A stretch of 64,000 nt of DNA, from contig NZ_ABFU01000060.3 of assembly GCF_000171615.1 (NCBI RefSeq), positions 134,576 through 198,575 of the forward strand. Direction: 5' to 3'. The notes beneath the pieces are model-generated. The model saw nothing but the letters and a program-made list of their open reading frames with translations, was not told the DNA's origin and searched no databases. Origin of the DNA: Bacillus coahuilensis m4-4. Its GTDB lineage: Bacteria > Bacillota > Bacilli > Bacillales > Bacillaceae_K. Within the stretch, counting starts at the first letter, position 1, and each line of letters opens with the position of its first letter. Positions 32,432 to 46,776 of the stretch are shown here, in pieces. The position numbers and the translations under genes are program-made.

Positions 32432-32890
32432 ATGCAAAGAATAGCCAACTGTTTATATAAAAGAGGAGATGAGGTTCTCTTACTTCAAAAACCACGAAGA
32501 GGCTGGTGGGTAGCTCCTGGAGGAAAGATGGAGCCAGGAGAATCTGTCCGTGATGCCGTTATACGTGAATTTCGAGAAGAAACAGGAATTTATATAAAAT
32601 CTCCACAGCTAAAAGGTGTTTTTACCTTTATAATTAAAGAAGATGATTCGGTCGTTGATGAGTGGATGATGTTTACGTTTTTCGCCGAAGAAGGAGACGG
32701 AACCCATCTGAAGGAAACGGAAGAAGGTATTCTAAAATGGCATCAGTCAGAAGATATCCTTTCACTTCCTATGGCAGAAGGTGACCAGCATATATTAGAT
32801 TACATGCTAAAAGGTCAAAATATCCTATACGGAACCTTTACGTACACAAAAGATTTTCAATTATTATCGTATCGACTCGATCCACAATAA
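32432..32890 (+). CDS. yvcI: Nudix hydrolase YvcI
   Basis: A 152-residue Nudix hydrolase cleaving an unknown nucleoside diphosphate derivative. The Nudix box is GGKMEPGESVRDAVIREFREETGI. ATG 32432 is 7 nt from TGAGGTGA; the GTG at 32423 lies in that site. First gene of the conserved yvcI-rapZ-yvcK-whiA-crh cluster. Confidence 0.88.
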   Translation: MQRIANCLYKRGDEVLLLQKPRRGWWVAPGGKMEPGESVRDAVIREFREETGIYIKSPQLKGVFTFIIKEDDSVVDEWMMFTFFAEEGDGTHLKETEEGILKWHQSEDILSLPMAEGDQHILDYMLKGQNILYGTFTYTKDFQLLSYRLDPQ

Positions 32891-32910
32891 CATTATAGGG
32901 GGTTAAGGGT

Positions 32911-33807
32911 ATGAGTACAGGATCAGTAGCAGATGTGCAGCTAGTGATTATAACAGGAATGTCTGGGGCAGGTAAAACGGTTGCCATGCAAAGCTTTGAA
33001 GATTTAGGATTTTTCTGTGTGGATAATTTGCCTCCAACACTTCTTCCTAAGTTTTTAGAGCTAATGAAAGAATCTGGAAGTAAAATGAATCGTGTGGCTC
33101 TTGTGATGGATTTAAGAGGAAGAGAATTCTTTGATCACCTAGTGAAAGCGCTAGACGATTTATCTGAAACGACTTGGATTAGCCCTCAAATTCTATATTT
33201 AGATGCAGATGATGCAGCTCTAGTGAGACGCTACAAAGAAACGCGTCGTTCCCATCCATTAGCCCCGTCAGGCCTACCGCTAAAAGGAATCGAACAAGAG
33301 CGGGAATTATTAGAAGAGTTAAAAGGAAGAGCTCAACTAATCTACAATACAAGTGAACTCAAACCGAGAGAACTACGAGAAAAGATTATTGGTGAATTTT
33401 CTGCGGATAACCAATCTGTCTTTACGGTGAATGTTTTATCCTTTGGCTTTAAGCACGGTCTTCCTATTGATGCCGATTTAGTTTTTGATGTTAGATTCTT
33501 ACCGAATCCTCATTATATTGAAAACCTACGTCCCCTTACAGGAAAGGATCATGAAGTATCAAACTACGTCTTCAAGTGGAACGATACTCATAAATTCCTA
33601 GAAAAAGTTACAGACCTATTGCAATTTATGCTCCCGCATTATAAGCGTGAAGGAAAACGTCAGCTCGTTATCGCCATTGGCTGTACTGGCGGTCAACATC
33701 GTTCTGTTGCCCTTGCAGAGCATCTGAGTAAGCACTTCGCTAAGGATTTCCAAACGGTTGTCAATCACCGAGATATTGAAAAAAGAAAGGATCGTGCCCA
33801 TGCATGA
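32911..33807 (+). CDS. rapZ: RapZ/YvcJ nucleotide-binding protein
   Basis: A 298-residue GTP/ATP-binding protein of the RapZ family (YvcJ in B. subtilis). Walker A is GMSGAGKT near residue 17; the C-terminal domain has [25 protein letters not shown] and [10 protein letters not shown], the metabolite and RNA-binding half known from E. coli RapZ. In Bacillus it binds nucleotides and is linked to competence; its target is not settled. It overlaps yvcK by 8 bases. Confidence 0.92.
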   Translation: MSTGSVADVQLVIITGMSGAGKTVAMQSFEDLGFFCVDNLPPTLLPKFLELMKESGSKMNRVALVMDLRGREFFDHLVKALDDLSETTWISPQILYLDADDAALVRRYKETRRSHPLAPSGLPLKGIEQERELLEELKGRAQLIYNTSELKPRELREKIIGEFSADNQSVFTVNVLSFGFKHGLPIDADLVFDVRFLPNPHYIENLRPLTGKDHEVSNYVFKWNDTHKFLEKVTDLLQFMLPHYKREGKRQLVIAIGCTGGQHRSVALAEHLSKHFAKDFQTVVNHRDIEKRKDRAHA

Positions 33808-34774
33808 TCCTACTCTTCCTAATATAGTCGTCATTGGGGGAGGAACGGGATTACCCGTTTTATTGAGAGGGTTAAAAAAGTATTCTGTCAACTTAACAGC
33901 CATTGTAACGGTCGCAGATGATGGTGGAAGTTCTGGTAGACTACGGAATGATTTAGATATTCCTCCTCCTGGTGATGTTAGAAATGTCTTGGCGGCTCTA
34001 TCTGAAGTTGAGCCATTAGTGGAGCAAATGTTTCAACATCGATTTAATACCGAGAATGAACTTTCTGGTCATTCGTTAGGGAACTTAATTATTGCCGCCT
34101 TAACAAGTATTTCAGGCGATTTTGTTCACGCCATTCAAGAAATGAGTCGAGTTTTAAACGTAAAAGGGCAAGTGCTGCCAGCTGCTAACCAAAGCGTTGT
34201 CTTGCATGCTAAAATGACGGATGGTTCTGAGGTAGCAGGAGAGTCGGTTATCCCAACGGTTGGGAAAGAAATAGATACGGTATATTTAACGCCAAGTGAT
34301 GTCAAACCGCTACCTGAAACCATCAAAAGTATCCGTGAAGCAGACTTAATCGTAATTGGTCCCGGTAGTTTATTCACAAGTATATTGCCAAATCTTCTTG
34401 TTCCTGAAATCGGTAAGGAAGTGTCAAAGGCATCAGCGCAGAAAGTTTATATTTGTAACATCATGACTCAGGCTGGTGAAACACTAGATTATACAGCAAG
34501 TGATCATGTGCAAGCCATATACAGACATATTCATCTTCCTTTTATTGATACCATTTTAGTCAATAATGAAGAAGTTCCAGAAAATCTACAGCTGAAATAC
34601 GAAAAGGAATTAGCAAAGCCTGTCATATTTGATATTCAGCAATTAGAAAAAATGGGACTAGAGGTAGTTCAAGAGAAAATTATTAGCTATGAAACAGGTA
34701 TTATCCGGCATGATACTGAAACAGTTGCCAAAATTCTATACTCATTTTTAGAGAGAAAGAATACTATAGAATAA
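33800..34774 (+). CDS. yvcK: YvcK/GlmR family gluconeogenesis factor
   Basis: UDP-sugar-binding protein (324 residues) needed for cell-wall precursor balance on gluconeogenic carbon sources; in B. subtilis (GlmR) it stimulates Glm[17 protein letters not shown] near the N-terminus and [12 protein letters not shown] mark the CofD-like fold. ATG 33800 lies inside the end of rapZ; an upstream in-frame start has no ribosome site. Confidence 0.92.
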   Translation: MHDPTLPNIVVIGGGTGLPVLLRGLKKYSVNLTAIVTVADDGGSSGRLRNDLDIPPPGDVRNVLAALSEVEPLVEQMFQHRFNTENELSGHSLGNLIIAALTSISGDFVHAIQEMSRVLNVKGQVLPAANQSVVLHAKMTDGSEVAGESVIPTVGKEIDTVYLTPSDVKPLPETIKSIREADLIVIGPGSLFTSILPNLLVPEIGKEVSKASAQKVYICNIMTQAGETLDYTASDHVQAIYRHIHLPFIDTILVNNEEVPENLQLKYEKELAKPVIFDIQQLEKMGLEVVQEKIISYETGIIRHDTETVAKILYSFLERKNTIE

Positions 34775-34825
34775 AATACTTACGACTGAAGTAGTGCAAG
34801 CGTTTGTTTAGGGAGGTGAACTGGC

Positions 34826-35775
34826 GTGTCATTTGCATCTGAGACTAAGAAAGAATTGACGAATTTAGAGATTAAAGATTGCTGTGCAAAGTCAGAACTA
34901 TCAGCACTTATACGAATGAATGGATCATTATCCTTCTCTAATCGAATTCTTGTCGTCAATATTCAAACAGAAAATGCAGCCATTGCAAGACGAATCTATA
35001 CGTTAATTAAAAAGTTATATGTTGCAGAAGTGGAACTATTAGTTCGAAAGAAAATGAGGCTCAAGAAGAACAATGTCTACATTGTTCGATTAAAAAATAA
35101 CGCCAAAGAAATTCTAGAAAGTTTAAATATTTTAGAGGACGGATTTACGTTCGTTCATGATATATCAACCAGCTTAATATCCAAAAAATGTTGCAAGAGA
35201 AGTTACCTGCGCGGTGCATTTTTAGCAGGTGGATCGGTTAACAACCCGGAAACTTCTTCTTATCACCTTGAAGTATTTTCGTTATATGAAGAGCATAATC
35301 AAGCGCTATCAGATTTAATGAATTTCTTCAACTTGAATAGTAAAACACTTGAGAGAAAAAAAGGGTACATCACCTATTTAAAAGAAGCAGAAAAATTACA
35401 GAGTTTTTAAATGTTATAGGTGCACATAATGCCCTATTACGATTTGAGGATGTCCGAATCATCCGTGATATGAGAAATTCGGTCAATCGACTTGTTAATT
35501 GTGAAACTGCGAACTTAAATAAAACCATTGGTGCAGCTTTGCGCCAAGTTGAAAATATACGCTATATAGAAAGCACAGTAGGATTAAAGATTTTACCTGA
35601 CAAATTAAGAGAAATCGCAGAGCTGCGAGTTGCCTACCAGGATGTTACTCTCAAAGAATTAGGCGAAATGGTTACAAGCGGAGCTGTAAGTAAATCTGGG
35701 ATAAACCACCGTTTACGTAAAATTGATCAAATTGCTGATCAACTGCGTTCTGGTGATTCAATATCAATTAAATAA
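34826..35775 (+). CDS. whiA: DNA-binding protein WhiA, frame broken
   Basis: Protein with an N-terminal degenerate LAGLIDADG homing-endonuclease fold ([25 protein letters not shown]) and a C-terminal helix-turn-helix ([25 protein letters not shown]). In B. subtilis it affects cell division and chromosome segregation. The reconstructed length is 316 residues, exactly that of B. subtilis. The frame is lost at AAAAA 35391-35395; one more A gives [21 protein letters not shown]. Start GTG 34826 follows GGGAGGTGA. Confidence 0.94.
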
Positions 35776-35799
35776 CATGAATATAGGGGAGAGATGATC

Positions 35800-36052
35800 A
35801 TGGTAGAAAAACACGTTGAAGTATCGCTTAAATCAGGTCTTCAAGCTAGACCAGCTGCTCTGTTTGTACAAGAGGCTAATCGCTTTTCGTCAGAAATTTT
35901 CTTAGAAAAGACGGTAAAAAGTAAACGCTAAAAGTATTATGGGACTAATGAGTCTAGCAATTGGTTCTGGAGCAACTGTACTTCTTCAAGCTGACGGTCA
36001 TGATGAAAATGAAGCGGTTGAAGCCTTAACTAAATTCGTTCAAGAAGATTAA
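35800..36052 (+). CDS. crh: Catabolite-repression HPr-like protein Crh, two frame breaks
   Basis: HPr paralogue used only for regulation: phosphorylated on Ser46 by HprK, it acts as CcpA co-repressor. The reconstructed 84 residues read VEKHVEVSLKSGLQARPAALF. The Gln in LQARP replaces the catalytic His15 of true HPr, which is the defining mark of Crh, and Ser46 is kept in AKSIMGLMSLAIG. Two bases are missing: a G at 35910 (EKDGKK expected) and an A in 35916-35920. Because of this no long open frame covers it. Start ATG 35800, stop TAA 36050. Confidence 0.88.
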
Positions 36053-36056
36053 TCTG

Positions 36057-36088
36057 CACTCGCATCGATTGGATGCGAGTGTTTTTTA
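36057..36088 (+). terminator. Terminator of crh
   Basis: Perfect stem CACTCGCATC, 5 nt, GATGCGAGTG followed by TTTTTTATTTT. Confidence 0.9.
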
Positions 36089-36194
36089 TTTTCTCTAAGT
36101 GATGAACATGGCTGATGAGTTCCTTTTTTAGTGGGATTCTTCTTAAGAATACTGACCCAAATTATGTAGTGAGGTGAGTCTAGCTGAAGCCCGA

Positions 36195-36400
36195 GCGAGT
36201 CCGAGTGAGGGGTTTATTAGAATATGAGACACGCGAAAGCGCTCGCGCGTGCCGAAGCAACAAAAATAGAAGAGAAAGAGACTCGCGCCAATGCCAGCGC
36301 GAGTCCGAGTGAGGGGTTTTTTAGAATATGGGACACGCGAAAGCGCATGCGCGTGCCGAAACAACAAAAATAGAAGAGAAAGAGACTCGCGCCAATGCCA
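36195..36400. repeat. 104-bp tandem duplication with GC-rich hairpins
   Basis: Two direct copies start at GCGAGTCCGAGTGAGGGG (36195 and 36299) and end at GCCAATGCCA (36296 and 36400). They are exactly 104 bp apart and differ at only a few positions. Each holds a GC-rich inverted repeat CACGCG...CGCGTG and an AT-rich stretch ACAACAAAAATAGAAGAG. It lies between the convergent crh and clpP genes. The remaining bases 36401-36574 show nothing recognisable. Short open frames across it have no ribosome site. Confidence 0.85.
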
Positions 36401-36574
36401 CGAAGCCAGAACAAGGGACTCTCGCTGCCTCCCCCTAAAGTGTCAGTCCACTATCAAATTTCATAGCCTGGCCCTCCAATCGAGACCCTCTAAAATTCCC
36501 CACTTCTCTCCAATACCTAGCGAATCCAAAAAAAGAAACACCGCCAATAGGCGATGCTTCTACTTCAATTCTTC

Positions 36575-37171
36575 TTATTTCTTATCAATATCATGACGAG
36601 TAATAATTTTATCAATTAAGCCGTACTCAAGAGCACGTTCTGCTGTCATGAAGTTATCACGGTCTGTATCTTGAGCAATTACGTCAAGAGGTTGACCTGT
36701 GCGTTCAGAAAGAATTGTATTTAATTTTTCACGTAGGAAAAGAATACGTTTGGCCGCAATTTCAATTTCAGTTGCTTGACCTTGTGCTCCTCCAAGTGGT
36801 TGGTGAATCATAACTTCAGAGTTTGGTAACGCAAAACGTTTACCAGGCTCACCAGCTGCCAGTAGGAATGCACCCATCGAAGCTGCCATTCCAATACAGA
36901 TGGTTTGTACTTTAGGCTTAATGTATTGCATTGTGTCGTAGATCGCCATACCCGCAGTAATACTTCCACCTGGGGAATTGATGTATAGAGAAATGTCTTT
37001 CTCTGGGTTTTCTGTTTCTAGGAATAGAAGTTGAGCAACAATGCTGTTTGCCACATTGTCGTCGATTGCGCTACCCAGCATAATGATGCGGTCTTTAAGT
37101 AGACGAGAATAAATGTCGTATGCGCGTTCGCCGCGGTTTGTCTGTTCAATGACTGTAGGAATTAAGTTCAT
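36575..37171 (-). CDS. clpP: ATP-dependent Clp protease proteolytic subunit
   Basis: Self-compartmentalised serine protease of 198 residues working with ClpX, ClpC or ClpE. The catalytic triad is seen: Ser98 in GMAASMGAF, His123 in MIHQPLGG and an Asp in the DTDRDNFM region. The N-terminal axial-loop segment [21 protein letters not shown] is typical. Start codon preceded by AAGGAGG. It also removes tmRNA-tagged proteins, whose tag is encoded at 50.95 kb. A CtsR box overlies its promoter. Confidence 0.97.
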   Translation of the reverse strand: MNLIPTVIEQTNRGERAYDIYSRLLKDRIIMLGSAIDDNVANSIVAQLLFLETENPEKDISLYINSPGGSITAGMAIYDTMQYIKPKVQTICIGMAASMGAFLLAAGEPGKRFALPNSEVMIHQPLGGAQGQATEIEIAAKRILFLREKLNTILSERTGQPLDVIAQDTDRDNFMTAERALEYGLIDKIITRHDIDKK

Positions 37172-37227
37172 TCTTATTTCCTCCTTAATATTAGCAGGAT
37201 AACCTGCCTTATTTAGTATGTAATTGC

Positions 37228-37258
37228 ATCATACACCAAAAGGTCAATAAAGGTCAAA
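37228..37258 (-). promoter_or_regulatory. clpP promoter with CtsR operator
   Basis: On the plus strand GGTCAAT, AAA, GGTCAAA (37242-37258) matches the CtsR heptad-repeat operator. On the minus strand the same bases supply the -35 TTGACC (37252-37257), and TATGAT (37228-37233) lies 18 bp downstream. CtsR would block this heat-shock promoter at normal temperature. Confidence 0.85.
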
Positions 37259-37402
37259 GGATATGATTCTTTTTTGACTATTATACTATATGACAGTATG
37301 TAAAACCTTTTACCATGATACCCAAAATGTTTGAAAATAAACAAGGTGTATTGCTAAATTATCCTATCTCAACTATAATATTATTTTATATGAGACTTTC
37401 TT

Positions 37403-37474
37403 GCCCTCGTGGTGTAATGGATAACACGTAAGATTCCGGTTCTTGAAATGGGGGTTCGATCCCCTCCGAGGGCG
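37403..37474 (+). tRNA. tRNA-Arg (anticodon CCG)
   Basis: All four arms fold: acceptor GCCCTCG/CGAGGGC, D-stem GTGT/ACAC, anticodon stem TAAGA/TCTTG around loop TTCCGGT, and T-arm GGGGG TTCGATC CCCTC. The anticodon CCG reads the Arg codon CGG. Discriminator base is G, and CCA is not encoded. Confidence 0.93.
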
Positions 37475-37479
37475 TCAGC

Positions 37480-37516
37480 AAACCTCTTGCTTACAATGAG
37501 AAGCAAGGGGTTTGTT
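37480..37516 (+). terminator. Terminator of the tRNA gene
   Basis: Stem AAACCTCTTGCTT / AAGCAAGGGGTTT (one wobble) followed by GTTTCT, 6 bases after the tRNA. Confidence 0.75.
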
Positions 37517-37540
37517 TCTATCTAAAAGGTGGTGGACGGA

Positions 37541-37783
37541 ATGGACAAGCTATTGTTTTACACGAGACCTGGATGTGGTTTATGTGTGGAGGCAAAGGAT
37601 GTCTTGCTATTAATAGAAGAAGATTTCGATCTAACCGTCGAAGAAATCAATATAGACGAACAGGATCAATTAACAGAGAAGTATGGATTAATGATTCCGG
37701 TGGTAGAATATAGGGGAGAAATTGTTCAATTTGGGAACATTGATTATTTTTCGTTAAGTAAACGTTTACAAGCTCGCGGATAA
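37541..37783 (+). CDS. Glutaredoxin-family protein upstream of cggR
   Basis: An 80-residue thioredoxin-fold protein with the motif TRPGCGLC near the N-terminus and the cis-Pro MIPVVEY. It is of the DUF836-like glutaredoxin type, which often precedes cggR in Bacillaceae. ATG 37541 follows AAAGGTGG by 8 nt. Substrate unknown. Confidence 0.8.
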   Translation: MDKLLFYTRPGCGLCVEAKDVLLLIEEDFDLTVEEINIDEQDQLTEKYGLMIPVVEYRGEIVQFGNIDYFSLSKRLQARG

Positions 37784-37784
37784 G

Positions 37785-37813
37785 TTGAAATTCATTTTTA
37801 ACCCTGTTATGAT
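37785..37813 (+). promoter_or_regulatory. Sigma-A promoter of the cggR-glycolysis operon
   Basis: TTGAAA (37785-37790), 17 bp, TATGAT (37808-37813). The start point would be near 37820, some 34 bases before the CggR operator. Confidence 0.75.
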
Positions 37814-37853
37814 GTACATGTAAGCAGCAGGGTACTTATTTTTTTAGCCTTAG

Positions 37854-37889
37854 TGGGACTTAAAATGTCTTAGTGGGACACGAAAAGCC
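37854..37889 (+). promoter_or_regulatory. CggR operator (tandem direct repeats)
   Basis: TGGGAC-N6-TGTC-N4-TGGGAC-N6-AGCC follows the known CggR operator plan of two direct repeats. It lies downstream of the promoter, so the repressor acts as a roadblock and is released by fructose-1,6-bisphosphate. The last half (AGCC) departs from TGTC. Confidence 0.85.
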
Positions 37890-37914
37890 CCAATGGTCAA
37901 AGAGGAGCTTTAAA

Positions 37915-38927
37915 ATGAAAACAGTCATTGATATACAAAAGCAATTATTACCCGACCTGCTTGAAATTATGCAGAAGCGTTACCATATTCTTCGAACCAT
38001 TAAAATGACAGAACCCGTTGGAAGACGAACACTATCTCAGCAAGTTGGCTTAACTGAACGCGTTTTACGAAGTGAAGTAGATTTCCTGAAATCGCAAAAC
38101 TTGTTACATGTTAAAACCTCCGGGATGACATTATCGAACGATGGTGTGAAGCTCTTACATGAAATGGAAGGTATGATGCGTGAAATATCGGGTATAAACG
38201 TAATGGAGCAAAAACTTCAGACGAAACTTGGTATACATAAAGTAGTCGTTGTACCTGGTAATAGCGATCTTGCCCCCTGGGTGAAAGAAGAATTAGGAAG
38301 AGCAACTGCAGCAAGTATGAAACAGCACTTATTAGGAAAAAATATCATCGCCGTTACTGGTGGTTCCTCGATGGCATCGGTGGCAGATCATTTATCAAAT
38401 GATCTACCAGTAGAAGATATTCTCTTTTTACCGGCTAGAGGAGGTATTGGGGAAGATGTTCAAAATCAAGCCAATACGATTTGTAGCAAGATGGCTGTCA
38501 AATCAGGAGCTAGGTTTAAAGCTTTGTATGTTCCGGATCAAGTTAGCAAAGAGGTATACAAATCTCTGATGAAAGAACCGGACATTCATGAAATTCTTAC
38601 GCTACTGAAATCAGCTAATATGGTGTTACATGGAATCGGTGATGCGGTGACCATGGCAGAAAGAAGAAAAACGAAGGAAGAAGATATGGAGAAAATCCAT
38701 CGACTTCAAGCCGTAGGTGAGGCATTTGGGTACTATTTTAACGAACAAGGTGAAGTCGTCCATAAAGTTCCAACAGTTGGACTACAACTTGATGATCTAT
38801 CCCAAATACCTGTTGTACTTGCTGTAGCTGGAGGAGAATCAAAAGCGAAAGCAATCACAGCCTATATGAAACAAGCTCCTACTAATACCATTCTCATCAC
38901 AGATGAAGGAGCCGCAACCACGCTTTT

Positions 38928-38937
<10 letters not shown>
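37915..38937 (+). CDS. cggR: Central glycolytic genes regulator CggR
   Basis: SorC-family repressor (340 residues) of the gapA operon. The N-terminal winged helix is RRTLSQQVGLTERVLRSEVDFLKSQNLL; the sugar-phosphate-binding domain has VTGGSSMASVADHL and PARGGIGEDVQNQANTICSKMA. Fructose-1,6-bisphosphate weakens its DNA binding. ATG 37915 lies 7 nt after AGAGGAG; an earlier in-frame GTG inside the operator is rejected. It controls its own operon through the site at 37854-37889. Confidence 0.96.
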
Positions 38938-39999
<1,062 letters not shown>

Positions 40000-40069
40000 T
40001 CCTAGAAGAAATCCTTCGATAGATATCGTTGGATAATGCATCAGCATGCATCTATAATGAGGATTGTAA

Positions 40070-40108
40070 GGGGAGCGGGGTACAAATCCCCTCTCCTCTT
40101 TCTGTTTT
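40070..40108 (+). terminator. Intra-operon terminator or attenuator between gapA and pgk
   Basis: Stem GGGGAGCGGGG / CCCCTCTCCTC with a 7-nt loop and one mismatch, followed by TTTCTGTTTT. It could give the abundant cggR-gapA-only transcript known from B. subtilis, with partial read-through into pgk. Two smaller hairpins lie at 40010-40055. Confidence 0.55.
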
Positions 40109-40151
40109 CTAAAAGAGCAAAGTGCTCACACACTAAAGGAGGCCTTTTGCA

Positions 40152-41336
40152 ATGAACAAGCAAAGCATTAAAGATGTGGATGTAAAAGGAAAACGCGTTT
40201 TCTGTCGTGTAGACTTTAACGTACCTATGAAAGACGGAAGCATCACAGACGAAACTCGTATTCGTGCAGCCATTCCTACAATTCAGCACCTTGCAGACCA
40301 AGGGGCAAAAGTAATCTTAGCTAGCCACCTAGGCCGTCCAAAAGGAGAGGTTGTAGAAGAACTACGCTTAACTCCAGTGGCAGCACGTCTTTCTGAATTA
40401 ATGAACAAAGATGTGAAAAAAGTGGATGAAGCTTACGGAGATGCGGTCCTTGCAGAAGTAAGCAAGATGGAAGATGGCGACATTCTTCTACTTGAGAACG
40501 TACGCTTCTACCCAGGTGAAACAAAGAATGATCCAGAACTTGCAAAAAACTTTGCTGTCTTAGCAGACGTATATGTAAACGATGCATTTGGTGCAGCTCA
40601 CCGTGCGCACGCTTCGACAGAAGGTATTGCTAAACACATTCCAGCGGTTGCAGGACTTTTAATGGAGAAAGAACTTGATGTACTTGGTAAAGCTCTTTCT
40701 AATCCAGAACGTCCATTCACTGCCATTATTGGTGGAGCAAAAGTAAAAGACAAAATCGGTGTAATCGATAATCTTTTAGATAAAGTAGATAACTTAATTA
40801 TCGGTGGAGGTCTTGCTTATACATTCGTTAAAGCTCAAGGCCACGAGGTTGGTAAATCTCTACTAGAAGAAGATAAAATTGATTTAGCTAAACAATTTAT
40901 GGCAAAAGCAGAAGAAAAAGGCGTAAAGTTTTATATGCCAGTTGATGTAATAGTTGCAGATGATTTCTCTGATTCTGCTAATCAAAAAGTGGTATCCATT
41001 GAAGAAATTCCAGCGGATTGGGAAGCATTAGATATCGGTCCGAAAACAACTGAATTATACGCAGGTGTAATTAAAGAATCTAAGCTTGTCATTTGGAACG
41101 GACCTATGGGTGTATTTGAACTAGAATCTTACGCAAAAGGTACAAAAGGTGTTGCTGAAGCACTTGCTGATTCAACAGATACATACTCTGTAATCGGTGG
41201 TGGGGACTCTGCTGCTGCTGTTGAGAAATTTGGTTTAGCAGAAAAAATGAGCCACATTTCAACAGGTGGAGGAGCTTCTCTTGAATTTATGGAAGGAAAA
41301 GAGCTTCCAGGAGTAGTAGCCCTAAACGATAAATAA
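40152..41336 (+). CDS. pgk: Phosphoglycerate kinase
   Basis: ATP-forming step of glycolysis, 394 residues. The substrate loop is [13 protein letters not shown], with [11 protein letters not shown] and the nucleotide site [14 protein letters not shown]. Strong ribosome site AAAGGAGG before ATG 40152. Confidence 0.97.
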   Translation: MNKQSIKDVDVKGKRVFCRVDFNVPMKDGSITDETRIRAAIPTIQHLADQGAKVILASHLGRPKGEVVEELRLTPVAARLSELMNKDVKKVDEAYGDAVLAEVSKMEDGDILLLENVRFYPGETKNDPELAKNFAVLADVYVNDAFGAAHRAHASTEGIAKHIPAVAGLLMEKELDVLGKALSNPERPFTAIIGGAKVKDKIGVIDNLLDKVDNLIIGGGLAYTFVKAQGHEVGKSLLEEDKIDLAKQFMAKAEEKGVKFYMPVDVIVADDFSDSANQKVVSIEEIPADWEALDIGPKTTELYAGVIKESKLVIWNGPMGVFELESYAKGTKGVAEALADSTDTYSVIGGGDSAAAVEKFGLAEKMSHISTGGGASLEFMEGKELPGVVALNDK

Positions 41337-43656
<2,320 letters not shown>

Positions 43657-43662
43657 GTAGTC

Positions 43663-43701
43663 AGCTAGAGCTGTTAGGATAGGTACCGCCTAACTCTAGC
43701 T
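43663..43701 (+). promoter_or_regulatory. Hairpin between gpmI and eno
   Basis: AGCTAGAG ... TTAGG / CCTAA-CTCTAGCT makes a 13-bp interrupted stem. No T run follows, so it is more likely an mRNA-processing or stability structure than a terminator. Confidence 0.5.
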
Positions 43702-43741
43702 AACACTTCCGTATGTTTTAATAAAAATTGTAAGATAATAA

Positions 43742-45070
<1,329 letters not shown>

Positions 45071-45085
45071 TAACTTATAAGATGA

Positions 45086-45118
45086 GACGATCTCTTTTGG
45101 GAGGTCGTCTTTTTTTGT
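45086..45118 (+). terminator. Terminator of the glycolytic operon
   Basis: GACGATCTC / GGGAGGTCGTC stem followed by TTTTTTTG. Confidence 0.8.
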
Positions 45119-45127
45119 ATTTTTTTT

Positions 45128-45245
45128 GGGGTGAAGGCGCAGGGGCAGTCGGATTTAGGAGTCGAGACGCAGGGAGGTAGTGGGAAGGAGCAGTAGAGGA
45201 GAAAAAAGCGACCCACAAGACCTAGCCCCTTAAAGCCCCCCACCA
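45128..45245. repeat. Short GC-rich tract after eno
   Basis: A G-rich stretch on the plus strand with the related words GGCGCAGGGGC and GACGCAGGGAGG about 29 bp apart, ending in C-rich CCCCTTAAAGCCCCC. It is like the other GC-rich gaps of the window but too short to show regular spacing. Not coding. Confidence 0.4.
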
Positions 45246-45337
45246 AATGAATCATTGTCAAACCTACTAAAAGGGTTTATGCTCTAATAGGTAGAATAAA
45301 CCCAACAAAAAATTGCCTAAGGGCGAGGAGTGTTAAC

Positions 45338-46450
45338 ATGAAGAACTGGTTAGTAGCCGTAGTGGCTAGCATGCTAGTGTTATCGGCATGTGCGTCTAAT
45401 TCTCAGAAAGAACCAAACAACGAAGAAACGAAAGAGCCCATAACCAAAACAGAAACTCCTAAACAAGAGGATACGATGGTAGAGGCTCAGCCTAACGTCC
45501 AGCAGATTGTGAATGGATTTTACAATAATGAAGTAGTGAAAACAGAAGATGAGCAGAATAAAGAGGATGTAGTTAAGGAACTAGAGAAGTATGCCTCTTC
45601 TGAGTTCGTGGCTACTTTTATACAAGATTATTTTAACGAAACGGATTCAAAGTTAACTCTCATACCAATGGATCCCCCGTTATATATGGATACTACAAAA
45701 GAAATGGATCTTGAGCCTCTATCTAATACAGAGTATGTAGCCTCTCAAACGAATACGACAGACATGGATGGAACGTACACAATCCAAACTACTTTCGAAG
45801 TGATAGAGGACAAATGGAAGATAACTGGTGTTCAATTTGAATATCCAGAGAGTGAAAAAGAGGGTGGTAACACGATTGCTGCTAATTATGATAGTGTGGA
45901 AGCCGTGATTAATAAAGAGTTCCACCTGCCAGATGACTATATTCCAGCAGATTTAGTCGAGCCGACTGTACCGTTCCCATTTGAAGAAGATCTTCCGAAA
46001 AAGCTTTTAAGACAAGAAGCCGCTACTGCACTAGAAGAGATGTTTGAAGGTGCAAAAGCAGATGGTATCGAGCTTTTAGCTGCATCAGGGTACCGGTCAT
46101 TTGAAACACAGGACTATTTATTTGAGGCGTATGCTGCTGAACACGGGGAAGAAGCTGCAAATAAATTCAGTGCACGACCAGGGCAAAGTGAACACCAAAC
46201 CGGTCTTGCTATGGATGTCACTAGTAGAAGTGCAGGGTATGCGATCGGTGATGTCTTCGGTGAAACCGTTGAAGGAGACTGGGTAGCTAATCACGCGTGG
46301 GAATATGGCTTTATTATCCGTTATCTGGAAGGAAAAGAGGATATAACAGGGTACAAATACGAGCCATGGCATTTACGATATGTTGGTAAGGATTTAGCCC
46401 AAAAAGTATACGAAGCAGGGGTCACACTTGAAGAGTACTTCGGCTTATAA
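45338..46450 (+). CDS. VanY-like D-Ala-D-Ala carboxypeptidase lipoprotein (M15B)
   Basis: Predicted membrane-anchored peptidoglycan carboxypeptidase of 370 residues. The signal peptide ends in the lipobox LSAC (Cys 18), a substrate of Lgt. A charged linker and an NTF2-like middle part of unknown role follow. The zinc peptidase domain has SGYRSFETQDYLFEAY, SEHQTGLAMDV (zinc His and Asp) and EPWHLRYVG (catalytic Glu and zinc His). It would trim the terminal D-Ala of stem peptides outside the membrane. Confidence 0.87.
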   Translation: MKNWLVAVVASMLVLSACASNSQKEPNNEETKEPITKTETPKQEDTMVEAQPNVQQIVNGFYNNEVVKTEDEQNKEDVVKELEKYASSEFVATFIQDYFNETDSKLTLIPMDPPLYMDTTKEMDLEPLSNTEYVASQTNTTDMDGTYTIQTTFEVIEDKWKITGVQFEYPESEKEGGNTIAANYDSVEAVINKEFHLPDDYIPADLVEPTVPFPFEEDLPKKLLRQEAATALEEMFEGAKADGIELLAASGYRSFETQDYLFEAYAAEHGEEAANKFSARPGQSEHQTGLAMDVTSRSAGYAIGDVFGETVEGDWVANHAWEYGFIIRYLEGKEDITGYKYEPWHLRYVGKDLAQKVYEAGVTLEEYFGL

Positions 46451-46533
46451 TAAATGATTCAGTCTATTGTGACGGTTACCTACCTATGGTAAAATATATC
46501 TAATGGATTGTTCGCTATCAGGAGGTGGATCTA

Positions 46534-46764
46534 GTGTATACATTATCAGTTGTACTACTTATCATTGTATCTATTGGTTTAATTGGAGTGGTTCTTCTTC
46601 AATCAGGTAAAAGTGCAGGTCTTTCAGGAGCGATTTCTGGAGGTGCTGAACAGCTTTTTGGTAAGCAAAAAGCAAGAGGAATTGATTTAGTACTTCACCG
46701 TGTGACGGTTGTACTTTCAGTGCTGTTCTTTATCTTAACGATTGCTGTTGCATACTTTAGCTAA
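46534..46764 (+). CDS. secG: Preprotein translocase subunit SecG
   Basis: Small accessory subunit (76 residues, two membrane helices) of the SecYEG channel. Conserved loop [31 protein letters not shown] 46534 lies 6 nt after GGAGGTG; GTG 46525 lies inside that site. Confidence 0.95.
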   Translation: MYTLSVVLLIIVSIGLIGVVLLQSGKSAGLSGAISGGAEQLFGKQKARGIDLVLHRVTVVLSVLFFILTIAVAYFS

Positions 46765-46776
46765 TCTATAGAAAAT

